From a virus: a stretch of DNA of 47,900 bases. Position 1 is the first letter of the stretch, and each line of letters opens with the position of its first letter. The notes under the pieces were generated by a model that searched no databases, had not been told where the DNA came from, and saw only the letters and a program-made list of their open reading frames with translations. The position numbers and the translations under genes are program-made. Shown in pieces: positions 1 to 6,424 of the stretch. The stretch is from the IMG/VR virus record IMGVR_UViG_3300037349_000216, positions 1 through 47,900 of that record; one strand, given 5' to 3'.

Positions 1-200
1 TTCTTCCGAGTGCTCAATATCGTCGCATATGATCTTAGTTGGCCGATCTGCACCGAATCTTGTCCCACGAATTTCAGAGCCAGCGCCAAAGCTCGCAAAT
101 AGAACACCATCGTCTTCACAATAAATCGTGTACTGTGTTTCGCCTGGCGTTTTAGTTCTAAAATGTACTCCGTAATCAGCAATGAGCTTAGGGTTACTAA
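1..200. repeat. Terminal overlap (copy 1) closing the circular genome
   Basis: These 200 bases recur at 47701-47900. The only difference seen is A at 124 versus G at 47824. Both copies lie inside the terL frame, and reading through them joins the two halves of one terminase. The change is synonymous (Ile ATT versus ATC). The simplest reading is that the sequence was read past one full turn of a circular or circularly permuted molecule of about 47.7 kb. A true direct terminal repeat inside terL is unlikely, because it would break the gene. Confidence 0.9.
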
Positions 201-543
201 GTATCTCAGTCCTAATGTCTCGAAGTTTTTGAGCAGATTGCGGTGCTGTGTTTGAGAGTATGATGATAAACTTCTCAGTCCCATAACACACGTCATGTAT
301 TGGTTTGATAAGAGCTTCAACCGTTGACTTCGCATAGCCGCGAGGTGCTGCACGCGCACGTCTAATGCCTCTTTGATCAAATTCAGTTTGCGAGAAACAA
401 TCACGGTGAAGTTCGTTAAACTTGAGTTTACAATAATGCGGAAAATAACGAAGGGCGAAATATTCAAGATCCGTTGCACATCGACCCCAGCACGCAGCTT
501 TAAGAGCTTCACTTTTTCCCTGACTCTCGTAGCTTTCGAGCAT
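1..543 (-). CDS. terL: Terminase large subunit, N-terminal part (continues at 47700)
   Basis: ATPase half of the DNA-packaging motor. Translation from the ATG at 541-543 reads leftward through position 1 and continues without a stop at 47700 down to 46621, giving a protein of about 540 residues. The ATPase signatures seen are a Walker A-like segment APRGYAKST near residue 70 and a Walker B segment IICDDI near residue 170, the latter within the terminal overlap. The start overlaps the end of terS by 35 bases, so translational coupling is likely. The protein binds portal and TerS at the procapsid vertex. The gene is split only because the circle was cut inside it. Confidence 0.95.
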   Translation of the reverse strand, partial: MLESYESQGKSEALKAACWGRCATDLEYFALRYFPHYCKLKFNELHRDCFSQTEFDQRGIRRARAAPRGYAKSTVEALIKPIHDVCYGTEKFIIILSNTAPQSAQKLRDIRTEILSNPKLIADYGVHFRTKTPGETQYTIYCEDDGVLFASFGAGSEIRGTRFGADRPTKIICDDIEHSEE

Positions 544-1153
544 CTTCACAAACTGATTTATCGACAGCGCCGCCATTTCCTTGATTAGGTTTAATTTTGA
601 AGCCGAAAATTGTTTGTAAGCCACGCTCTGCCCACGCTTTCGATTCTAGTTCGAATTCGTATTTAGTTCCGAACTCGCCGGTTGTTTCTTTTGTTTTATG
701 TATCGCATATTCTTTATCGCCAAGATCGGCGTAATTTTCTTTGTCGTTCACATCTTTAGCAACTTCGCAAAAGTCTGATCGTCTCGCTGTGTACACACCA
801 ACTAATACTTGAACATGTTTCGCCATACTATAGTTTGCAACTTCGAGTAAATATTGTCGCCGCTTTTCGATAGCAGCTTTAACCCGACCGTTACCGACCA
901 GCCGTGGACCGTGCGTATCTGCCGACTCCAGGGTGCAATCGTAAACTTTTAAATAGGCTTGTGTAGCGTTTCCACTTTCAACATATGCCTCGACAAATCT
1001 CGATTGCTTCCAATTAAGTTTTTCTTCAGGCGGCGCATCTAGCGTCTTTTTGCTCACAGCCGCCTGGACTGTTTTGCTTTTAGCCATGTGATAATTGTCA
1101 ATGAAAAAAATAAGTTCCGCCAGGGTTATTTCATCTGTGTATCTGTAACCCAT
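509..1153 (-). CDS. terS: Terminase small subunit
   Basis: A 214-residue protein that should recognise viral DNA and load TerL. Its N-terminal region carries a helix-turn-helix-like segment (residues near KQSRFVEAYVESGNATQAYL) typical of Terminase_2-type small subunits, followed by helices and a basic C-terminus. It lies immediately upstream of terL and overlaps its start. The ATG at 1153 has only a distant AAGGA. A second ATG at 1087 would remove 22 residues and leave three ATCTGT repeats outside the gene. Family assignment rests on the N-terminal motif and the position. Confidence 0.85.
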   Translation of the reverse strand: MGYRYTDEITLAELIFFIDNYHMAKSKTVQAAVSKKTLDAPPEEKLNWKQSRFVEAYVESGNATQAYLKVYDCTLESADTHGPRLVGNGRVKAAIEKRRQYLLEVANYSMAKHVQVLVGVYTARRSDFCEVAKDVNDKENYADLGDKEYAIHKTKETTGEFGTKYEFELESKAWAERGLQTIFGFKIKPNQGNGGAVDKSVCEDARKLRESGKK

Positions 1154-1447
1154 CTGTAACTATCTTTTCCTTAATTATTTCAACTACTTTACAGATACTA
1201 CAGATAGATAATAAGAAAAGAGTTATATACAAGTAATAATGACATATATACGTATATACGTATATACTACTATAAAACGTTATATATAAAGTTTAGGGAA
1301 AAGGGTCCGCATCTGTTATCTGTAGTGCATGTCGCGTCAAGTATATGAAATCATTTAGTTCACAAAGCTACAGATAAAACATAGTATATACACTTGACAT
1401 ATCATTTAACCCTGTACTAGTTTCATCTCCAGAAAAGGAGAGTATTT
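1133..1447. other. AT-rich repeat block between divergent operons (candidate origin, operator or packaging site)
   Basis: ATCTGT occurs at 1133, 1141, 1152, 1311 and 1318, and its complement ACAGAT at 1191, 1200 and 1370, making eight copies in about 245 bases. Between them lies an AT-rich tract of alternating TATA/ACGT steps (about 1240-1290). No gene is seen from 1154 to 1447. The block separates terS (leftward) from the early rightward operon. Clustered short repeats beside an easily melted tract resemble an iteron origin, an operator set, or a pac/cos region beside terS. The sequence does not decide between these. Confidence 0.55.
1394..1420 (+). promoter_or_regulatory. Possible promoter for the early rightward operon
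   Basis: A perfect -35 hexamer TTGACA lies at 1394-1399. The best -10 candidates (TACTAG at 1415 or ACTAGT at 1416) are poor and spaced 15-16 bases away. The position, 28-50 bases upstream of the first early gene and beside an ACAGAT copy at 1370, fits a regulated or activator-dependent promoter. Confidence 0.35.
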
Positions 1448-1708
1448 ATGGACCGTGTATTTGATATAGTTCAACAGATTCCGCGAGGCGGAATTAAACG
1501 TCTTGTTAGATTTCCTGACCCAATAGAGCATTTAATACGGGAGTTTTGTGGGGGAACAAAGATCTCAAGAAATGAGCTTATCTATAGTGCTCTGATATTT
1601 GCAATCAGAGAGCATTACGAAGCTATAAAGGGAGAAAGTTTTTGGCTCGATAAATGCCGTGCAGAATTTGGCATTATGTACAAGGAGAATCAAAATGAAA
1701 AGAGATGA
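1448..1708 (+). CDS. Ribbon-helix-helix-like DNA-binding protein
   Basis: An 86-residue first gene of the early operon, with a strong AGGAG Shine-Dalgarno. Residues about 19-55 read as a short basic strand (KRLVRFPD) followed by two helices (HLIREFCGG, then SRNELIYSALIFAIREHY). That is the pattern of Arc/CopG-type dimeric repressors. Its place next to the ATCTGT repeat block suggests it could bind those repeats and autoregulate, which is inference. It overlaps the next gene by 14 bases. Confidence 0.6.
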   Translation: MDRVFDIVQQIPRGGIKRLVRFPDPIEHLIREFCGGTKISRNELIYSALIFAIREHYEAIKGESFWLDKCRAEFGIMYKENQNEKR

Positions 1709-1943
1709 ACACCTGGAGCGCGCGCGTCGCCTTCGTAACGCCAGGGTGCATACTGTAGAGGCACAAATCGCGGTTGGTAAGGCTTTTGGAATCGCGTCCA
1801 AAGAATACCATTGGTTTAAACCGATCATCGAAACCATTGACGTAAAGCTTGACAGCGGCCATGAGGCATTCTTTTACGAGGGTCATAAGGAGCCATGCCC
1901 CTATCGTCCTGATCCCCGAGCCCCGAAGCGAGGTGCAATATGA
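1695..1943 (+). CDS. Hypothetical early protein
   Basis: An 82-residue protein starting at the ATG at 1695, preceded by AAGGAG at good distance; an in-frame ATG at 1659 lacks such a site. The N-terminus is Arg-rich (RDEHLERARRLRNARVHTVE), followed by a mixed region and a Pro-rich basic tail. No family recognised. Genes on both sides are DNA-binding-like, so a regulatory role is possible but unsupported. It overlaps the next gene by 4 bases (ATGA type). Confidence 0.7.
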   Translation: MKRDEHLERARRLRNARVHTVEAQIAVGKAFGIASKEYHWFKPIIETIDVKLDSGHEAFFYEGHKEPCPYRPDPRAPKRGAI

Positions 1944-2140
1944 ACAGATGCCCTAATTGTGGATATAGAAAAATAGCTAAGGGTGAGGCGACCAAGATGC
2001 GAATTGATAAGATATTGCCTAAGATATTTGCCCAGCTTGATGCTGGATTTAGTATTGCTGAAATTGCGAGGCAAGAAAACATTGGGCGTAATCTTATTAG
2101 TAAGCGTTTGAAAGAAAGGAATGGATCTTTCTGGCAATGA
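1940..2140 (+). CDS. Small zinc-knuckle and helix-turn-helix protein
   Basis: A 66-residue protein with an N-terminal CPNCG pair. Residues about 26-59 (ILPKIFAQLDAGFSIAEIA, then RQENIGRNLISKRLKE) match the resolvase/transposase-like helix-turn-helix layout in which the second helix reads DNA. It is probably a transcriptional regulator. Only one CxxC pair is visible, so zinc binding would need a dimer or partner. Confidence 0.6.
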   Translation: MNRCPNCGYRKIAKGEATKMRIDKILPKIFAQLDAGFSIAEIARQENIGRNLISKRLKERNGSFWQ

Positions 2141-2201
2141 ACAAAACAGAGATACCGTAATGAAGCGCGCCAAAGAACTCGCTTTGGCTTTGCGACAATA
2201 A
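2121..2201 (+). CDS. Possible 26-residue microprotein
   Basis: A short frame starting within the previous gene just after AAAGGA. The C-terminal half (RDTVMKRAKELALALRQ) would form an amphipathic helix. The second half of the frame coincides with a hairpin at 2169-2188. The frame could be fortuitous; no homology is recognised. Confidence 0.35.
   Translation: MDLSGNEQNRDTVMKRAKELALALRQ
2169..2188 (+). other. RNA hairpin upstream of the secreted-protein gene
   Basis: A perfect 7-bp stem GCCAAAG / CTTTGGC with a 6-base loop, ending about 30 bases before the next start codon. No U-tract follows, so it is more likely an mRNA processing or stability element than a terminator. Confidence 0.45.
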
Positions 2202-2217
2202 AAGGAGCAGGAAATTT

Positions 2218-2658
2218 ATGAATCCCACATTATATAAAATATTATTTATAGCTGCATTGGTTAGTTGTAATGCTTTCGGAGGTGGCCAGGTTGGAACAAT
2301 CGAAGGCAGCTACAACATAATTATAGGTTACGGCGTTGGGGCTAATTTAACCTCTGGCTCCGGAAACTTAATTATGATGAATGTGCTAGATAAAACCGGC
2401 AAAAAAGGTGACATCTTTAAAAAGTGTAAACTCTTACGTGATGGCTCGGATATCACAACTCAAGATAACCAAGTACTGATAGGTCCTATGATACCGTCTA
2501 TTGAACTTGTTAAAGATATCGACGCCAGGTTTCTAGAACGAAGGCACTGGCTTCAATTTCAGATAGAAGGTGAAAAAATGTTTGCAATCACGAGTCAGTG
2601 TAAGAGAGTTGAGCTGCAAGCAAAGAAAGGGGTAAATAATGTTGGGACCTCTAAATGA
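2218..2658 (+). CDS. Secreted protein with a YadA-head-like GxNxxIGxG motif
   Basis: A 146-residue protein with a strong AAAGGAG ribosome site and an N-terminal signal peptide (hydrophobic KILFIAALVSCNAFG). Residues about 30-52 include NIIIGYGVGANLTSGSGN, which closely resembles the repeat unit of the 513-residue secreted protein at 36559-38100 (NTVIGYNIGANATGQQN). A NQVLIG segment follows near residue 83. Such left-handed beta-roll repeats occur in YadA-type adhesin heads. Only about two units are present, so it is a miniature relative of the larger protein. Confidence 0.65.
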   Translation: MNPTLYKILFIAALVSCNAFGGGQVGTIEGSYNIIIGYGVGANLTSGSGNLIMMNVLDKTGKKGDIFKKCKLLRDGSDITTQDNQVLIGPMIPSIELVKDIDARFLERRHWLQFQIEGEKMFAITSQCKRVELQAKKGVNNVGTSK

Positions 2659-2737
2659 TAATACCTCAGTTAATATAATTTTGATTTTTGGTCTTATTAC
2701 CATTGGATTAATATGCTGGGCATTCAAAGGTTTATAG
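2639..2737 (+). CDS. Single-pass membrane microprotein, 32 residues
   Basis: ATG at 2639 is preceded by AAAGGGG at good spacing and overlaps the upstream gene by 20 bases. Residues about 12-29 (VNIILIFGLITIGLICWA) form one transmembrane helix, leaving short polar ends. Small membrane proteins of this kind in early operons can modulate host membrane complexes. No family recognised. Confidence 0.6.
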   Translation: MLGPLNDNTSVNIILIFGLITIGLICWAFKGL

Positions 2738-2741
2738 CCTG

Positions 2742-2822
2742 ATGAAATTATGCAAGACATGTAATGGGGCTGGATGTTTGGATTGCAAATTAACTGGTTT
2801 GGTGAACAGAAGGAAAAAATGA
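2742..2822 (+). CDS. Cysteine-rich microprotein, 26 residues
   Basis: It follows the membrane microprotein by four bases and overlaps the next gene (ATGA). The sequence contains CKTCNGAGCLDC, two CxxC pairs around a Gly-rich turn, like one zinc-binding repeat of the DnaJ Cys-rich region, then a basic tail. Probably a tiny zinc-binding peptide. The ATG has no strong ribosome site of its own, so translation may be coupled. Confidence 0.45.
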   Translation: MKLCKTCNGAGCLDCKLTGLVNRRKK

Positions 2823-2914
2823 AATTTAAAGAGATGGAGAAGATATTAGTCCGGCATGGCTATAGATTAGTGAGAGTAAAGAAGCATCCTATATACAGCA
2901 ATGGAAGGGTATAA
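2819..2914 (+). CDS. HicA-like minimal protein, 31 residues
   Basis: ATG at 2819 follows GAAGGAAAAA. The order of residues (KEMEKILVRHGYRLVRVK, then HPIYSNGRV) resembles the N-terminal helix, Gly-Tyr/Phe turn, Arg strand and His of HicA mRNA interferases. HicA proteins are usually about 58 residues or longer. This one lacks the last strand and helix, and no HicB antitoxin is seen beside it. It may be a reduced HicA-fold RNA-binding peptide, a remnant, or a chance resemblance. Confidence 0.45.
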   Translation: MKFKEMEKILVRHGYRLVRVKKHPIYSNGRV

Positions 2915-2918
2915 GACT

Positions 2919-3263
2919 ATGATGAAATTCCTCGTAACGAGAACAAGTGCGTTTGAGAAAAAGCCGTGTGAAGAGGCAGCGCCGATACTCCTTCACCAGC
3001 GGTGGGAGAAGAGGGCTACAACTCTGGAGGCGGCGAAGACTGCGGCAGGGTATAGTAATTGGCGAACAAACGGAACGTGTCACAGGGTGGAGAATGGCCG
3101 AGTTGTTTGCGACAGTAAGGATCGGTTTCCATATTGGTACGTTGAGTTTAAGGGTTTAATTGAGCTTTGTGCATTTGTGCATAAGTACAAAAGAGTTGAG
3201 ATCACCGAGCCCCGAGCCACGATTGGTATAAATTGGAAGATTGAGATCATAGACGAGGAGTGA
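2919..3263 (+). CDS. Conserved-type phage hypothetical protein
   Basis: A 114-residue protein. Starts at 2901, 2919 and 2922 are possible; GGAAGGG at 2904-2910 favours 2919 or 2922, giving MMKFLVTRTSAF. The sequence has mixed alpha/beta character, with Cys at two sites and a C-terminal acidic end. It looks like a small globular cytoplasmic protein of unknown function within the tight early operon. Confidence 0.65.
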   Translation: MMKFLVTRTSAFEKKPCEEAAPILLHQRWEKRATTLEAAKTAAGYSNWRTNGTCHRVENGRVVCDSKDRFPYWYVEFKGLIELCAFVHKYKRVEITEPRATIGINWKIEIIDEE

Positions 3264-3269
3264 AGATCA

Positions 3270-3572
3270 ATGCACGAAGAGGATGAATTACCGAGTGAGT
3301 TAGAACTTATTTCTGTGCCGCCCACGCAACAAATCGAGGTGGAGACCCTGGAGTTGGCGTTTGCAGTGGATAGAGTTTGGAAGACGTTGAATCCAAGAGC
3401 CGCGATAATTTTAAAAGAGTACTTTGGATTTGATGGGGCAAGGAGAACTGGAAGGCAGATTGCAGAAGATCTTAAGCTTTCTGAAGCTAGAGTTAGCCAA
3501 ATTAAGCGTAATGCTCTTAGGAAACTTCGAGTGTATCATCCCAGTTTAGCTGATTTTTTATTTGCAAAATGA
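3270..3572 (+). CDS. Sigma-70 region-4-like DNA-binding protein
   Basis: A 100-residue protein whose C-terminal two thirds match sigma region 4: a helix with LNPRAAIILKEYFGF, an RTGRQIAEDLKLSEARVSQI helix-turn-helix, and a basic RNALRKLR end. The N-terminus is acidic. In sigma factors this domain contacts the -35 element and the RNA polymerase beta flap. A free-standing copy could act as an activator, anti-sigma competitor or phage sigma. It overlaps the next gene (ATGA), which may hold a region-2-like partner. Confidence 0.75.
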   Translation: MHEEDELPSELELISVPPTQQIEVETLELAFAVDRVWKTLNPRAAIILKEYFGFDGARRTGRQIAEDLKLSEARVSQIKRNALRKLRVYHPSLADFLFAK

Positions 3573-3778
3573 CGTTAGTTCAGCTTTACCGCAGAGCAGT
3601 TAAGACGGGGAGATATAAGGGTTTAGGCCATGAAGCAGAGGATTTTGCTGGGTGGCTTACTATTGAATATTTAGAGGGTAAACGTAGGCATCAAACAATA
3701 GAGCAATCTTTGGTTGACTATTTAAGGGCTACAAGAAAAGAATATAAACGAAAGAAGGTTGAGGGGAAATTAAAATGA
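3569..3778 (+). CDS. Possible sigma region-2-like partner protein
   Basis: A 69-residue basic protein, translationally coupled to the upstream sigma-4-like gene (4-base overlap). The segment HEAEDFAGWLTIEYLEG resembles the D-x-E-D-x-x-Q helix of sigma region 2 that binds the RNA polymerase clamp, and is followed by QSLVDYLRATRKEYKR. If correct, the two genes encode a split sigma factor in reversed order. The similarity is short and judged by eye. Confidence 0.4.
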   Translation: MTLVQLYRRAVKTGRYKGLGHEAEDFAGWLTIEYLEGKRRHQTIEQSLVDYLRATRKEYKRKKVEGKLK

Positions 3779-4818
3779 ATAAACTAATTTTATTTATACT
3801 ATTATTAAGCAGTTTTGCTCGTGCACAGACCTGCACACAAGAGACATTACTTACTGGGACACTGGCTCAAACTGTTGTGCCAGTGGGCTCAGCGTTTAAT
3901 GTGTCTTGTGATTATGGGCCAGCGGTTGGTGGTACGGATGCTGTGAGGGTTGATTACCCAACGTGCCATTGGACAAGTTGGACGGGGGAAGTGGCTAACT
4001 TTACCTGTACTGCGGAATCATACGCTGCATCGTATCCGATTTCTTGTTTGTTGGTTCAGCAGAATCCGAATTACTTTTGTCCGCAGGCAAATTATATCGG
4101 TAGTGTATCTTTTGTTATACCGCAGCCAACGCCTACGCCGCCTGTGAATCCTAACTTTACCTTTACTGGAGCTACGAGCCCTGGGTCGTTAGTCGCGGGA
4201 AGTTCCATAGCGATAGATGCAGCGGTGACTGTGGATCAGGATATTACAGACCCTGCGATTGTGATATATGCGACTGACCCACTTGGGAATCAGTACACGT
4301 ATGTTACAGTGCAAACGTTATTGGCTGGGGCTCAACAGAACATTGTAGGGTCTATCCCGCTTCCGAATATTGCGGTGGCTGGGCTATACGGCGTTTCTGT
4401 AAACATATTTTACGGGCAGCAGCAGCTTTTTGTTCAGCCCAATTTTTCAACGGTTACGGTGGCGGCTAACACTAACATTCCTGTGGGCACAAGTGCCTGT
4501 CAGTTTGTGATGAATATGTCATGGCTTCCGGTTCCCATTGCTACAGGCTATAAGATTTATTATGGCAATACTTCCGGCGGCCCTTATCCAAACGTAATAG
4601 ATGTTGGGAATGTGTTGCAGTATCCAGTAGCCAACCTTTGCGCTGGGACTTACTACTTTGTCGTAAGCGAGTACAACCCTGGAGGCGAGAGCAATAAGTC
4701 GGTAGAGGTTATTCCAACCTACACGGCAACGGTTACCGAATCTTTTGTAAATTGGGTTAAGAGACTTTTTAAAAACCCAATAGGTGAAACAAAGAAGACA
4801 TTTAAGGCGGTGAAATAA
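3775..4818 (+). CDS. Secreted beta-rich protein with fibronectin III-like domain
   Basis: A 347-residue protein with a clear signal peptide (KLILFILLLSSFARAQ, cleavage after ARA). The first ~115 mature residues contain several Cys, fitting disulfides in the periplasm. A Pro-rich linker (PQPTPTPPVNPN) leads to a beta-rich domain, and residues about 245-318 look like a fibronectin type III fold (MSWLPVPIATGYKIYYG, then YYFVVSEYNPGGESN). The C-terminus is basic. It probably acts in the host periplasm or on the cell surface, for example in adhesion or superinfection exclusion, but no function is shown. Confidence 0.7.
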   Translation: MNKLILFILLLSSFARAQTCTQETLLTGTLAQTVVPVGSAFNVSCDYGPAVGGTDAVRVDYPTCHWTSWTGEVANFTCTAESYAASYPISCLLVQQNPNYFCPQANYIGSVSFVIPQPTPTPPVNPNFTFTGATSPGSLVAGSSIAIDAAVTVDQDITDPAIVIYATDPLGNQYTYVTVQTLLAGAQQNIVGSIPLPNIAVAGLYGVSVNIFYGQQQLFVQPNFSTVTVAANTNIPVGTSACQFVMNMSWLPVPIATGYKIYYGNTSGGPYPNVIDVGNVLQYPVANLCAGTYYFVVSEYNPGGESNKSVEVIPTYTATVTESFVNWVKRLFKNPIGETKKTFKAVK

Positions 4819-5219
4819 TGGAATATCTTGAATTACTTAAGTTTGCACTTTTGCTCATGATAACAGTAGGTGTTTTAGGTTTACTTTGGCAAAGTGTTAA
4901 GGATGCAGACACTATTAGAGAATTAGAGCGAGATTTAAAATGGTCTACTAGTACATGGAAGGGCCTTCAAGAATCTATGCGTCTTGAGAGGATTCATGGT
5001 CAAGAACAGGTAGAGTCATTGAATAAGGCTATTGAGTTGTCGGTTAAAAATAAAGAGGTGCTTCGTGATGAGCTTAGACGTGCAAAAGAAGATACCGAGT
5101 TTGTGAAGATGGAGCGCAATAATAATTGGTCTAAGATAGTTGACTTGAAAGCTCAGATTCAAGAGCAAGTAAAATTTATTGAGCATTTACAGCGCCGCTT
5201 AAAACGTAAGAAGAAATAG
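4818..5219 (+). CDS. Membrane-anchored coiled-coil protein
   Basis: A 133-residue protein starting at the TAATG junction with the upstream gene. Residues about 7-25 (LKFALLLMITVGVLGLLW) form a transmembrane helix. Residues about 30-125 are heptad-like and highly charged, and the end is RLKRKKK. The topology resembles inner-membrane spanins, but the position among early genes and the basic C-terminus argue for another scaffold role. No family recognised. Confidence 0.7.
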   Translation: MEYLELLKFALLLMITVGVLGLLWQSVKDADTIRELERDLKWSTSTWKGLQESMRLERIHGQEQVESLNKAIELSVKNKEVLRDELRRAKEDTEFVKMERNNNWSKIVDLKAQIQEQVKFIEHLQRRLKRKKK

Positions 5220-5243
5220 ATATTTTGCAGTTTCGCAAAATAT
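5220..5243 (+). other. Perfect 9-bp RNA hairpin before a ribosome site
   Basis: Stem ATATTTTGC / GCAAAATAT with a 6-base loop, beginning right after the upstream stop codon and ending beside GAGGAGG. No U-run follows. It may protect or insulate the mRNA or tune translation of the next gene. Confidence 0.6.
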
Positions 5244-5257
5244 AGAGGAGGAAGAAA

Positions 5258-5560
5258 ATGGAAACACTAGCTTTTATAGCGTTCAACAGATGGAGAAATA
5301 AACTGGCTAACGGTTACTTCAAAACTGAAGTTATCTGTAAGTCAAAAGGCGGGGAGCCCACCGGAGAAGTGTCCGGTCAAGGAAAGATTTATCGTGGCCC
5401 CTGTCCTTACAGAGAAGAGGAATGGGCTGATTATATTTGCCTAAGAGATTTAGTTGATTACAGAAGACCAAAAACAGAAAGCGGCTATCCGGTATTAGAA
5501 CAAGACCAGTTCGAAACTCTTAGAGGTAGAGTGGAGAGAGCATCGAGGCTAGTTTCATGA
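5258..5560 (+). CDS. Hypothetical early protein
   Basis: A 100-residue soluble protein with a strong GAGGAGG ribosome site preceded by the 5220-5243 hairpin. It is rich in charged residues and has four Cys-containing positions, including a CPYREEEWADYICLRD segment that might bind metal. It overlaps the protease gene by four bases (ATGA). Function unknown. Confidence 0.65.
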   Translation: METLAFIAFNRWRNKLANGYFKTEVICKSKGGEPTGEVSGQGKIYRGPCPYREEEWADYICLRDLVDYRRPKTESGYPVLEQDQFETLRGRVERASRLVS

Positions 5561-6423
5561 TTGCAATTCTTGTGGCCTTGACATGCGTTGCGATTGTTGG
5601 TGGTATTGATATTCTTAAGAGTCGTAACATAAACCCATTCTTATTTAGGAGAAACAAAATGTCAGAGAAAAGAATTAAAGTAATACCGTTCTCTCATAAC
5701 CGAGTGCTGAATTGGAAACCTGGATTTAAGTCCCATAGAAAAGTGCCCCACTCGTTAGAAGCTATGGATCTACCGTCAAACGTTGATCTTCGTGACCAAT
5801 GCTCACCTGTACTAGATCAAGGTCAAGTCGGTAGCTGCTCTGGAAATGCAGCCGCAGGTCTCTTTGATTTCGGTGACACCAGGGGGGCTTCGCTATCCTC
5901 GCGCCTGTTCATATACTGGCATGAGCGTTTCTTAGAGGGCGATACCTCAACAGACGCAGGGGCTACCACCCTGGCGGATGCGTGCCACACCATGATTGAT
6001 AAGGGCGTTGCTTTAGAAGATCCCTTTTGGCCTTACGACCCGTCTAAAGTTCTCGTGTGTCCTACAAGCCAAGCCTTTGGTAACGCTACAAAGCGTAAGA
6101 TCTCAAGCTTCTCAGAGCTTGAGGAATTTAACGACTTGCAGTTATGCCTAGCTAATGGCAAGCCCTTCATGTTTGGTATTCCTGTGTATCAGAGTTTTAT
6201 GGAAGCTCAAGATGGTCAGATCCCGATGCCCGATCCAGACAACGGCGATCAGATACTCGGCGGTCACGCACTTGCATGCGTTGGCTATGATGACGGGTCT
6301 CAGTGTTTTATCTTTAAGAATTCCTGGGGCACGAGTTGGGGCGATAATGGGTTTGGCTATTTGCCTTACGATTACATGTGTCAATTAGCAGACGATTTTT
6401 TCTGCATTACGAAAGGAAAATAA
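5557..6423 (+). CDS. Papain-like (C1A) cysteine protease, possibly membrane-anchored
   Basis: A 288-residue protein. The papain triad is clear: oxyanion Gln and catalytic Cys in DQGQVGSCSGNAA (Cys about 93), His in GGHALACVGY (about 236) and Asn in FKNSWGTSWGDNGFGY (about 255). The first ~34 residues contain a hydrophobic anchor (IAILVALTCVAIVGGI). A second in-frame ATG at 5659 has a better Shine-Dalgarno (AGGAG) and would give a soluble 254-residue form. No long inhibitory propeptide is present. The substrate is unknown; a host protein or phage structural precursor is possible. Confidence 0.92.
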   Translation: MIAILVALTCVAIVGGIDILKSRNINPFLFRRNKMSEKRIKVIPFSHNRVLNWKPGFKSHRKVPHSLEAMDLPSNVDLRDQCSPVLDQGQVGSCSGNAAAGLFDFGDTRGASLSSRLFIYWHERFLEGDTSTDAGATTLADACHTMIDKGVALEDPFWPYDPSKVLVCPTSQAFGNATKRKISSFSELEEFNDLQLCLANGKPFMFGIPVYQSFMEAQDGQIPMPDPDNGDQILGGHALACVGYDDGSQCFIFKNSWGTSWGDNGFGYLPYDYMCQLADDFFCITKGK

Positions 6424-6424
6424 G

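Noticed and set aside
1-200. Physical direct terminal repeats as in T7-like phages
   Set aside because: The repeat sits inside terL and removing one copy restores the gene, so an assembly overlap is the better explanation.
2819-3263. Complete HicAB toxin-antitoxin pair
   Set aside because: The HicA-like product has only 31 residues and the following 114-residue protein does not resemble HicB.
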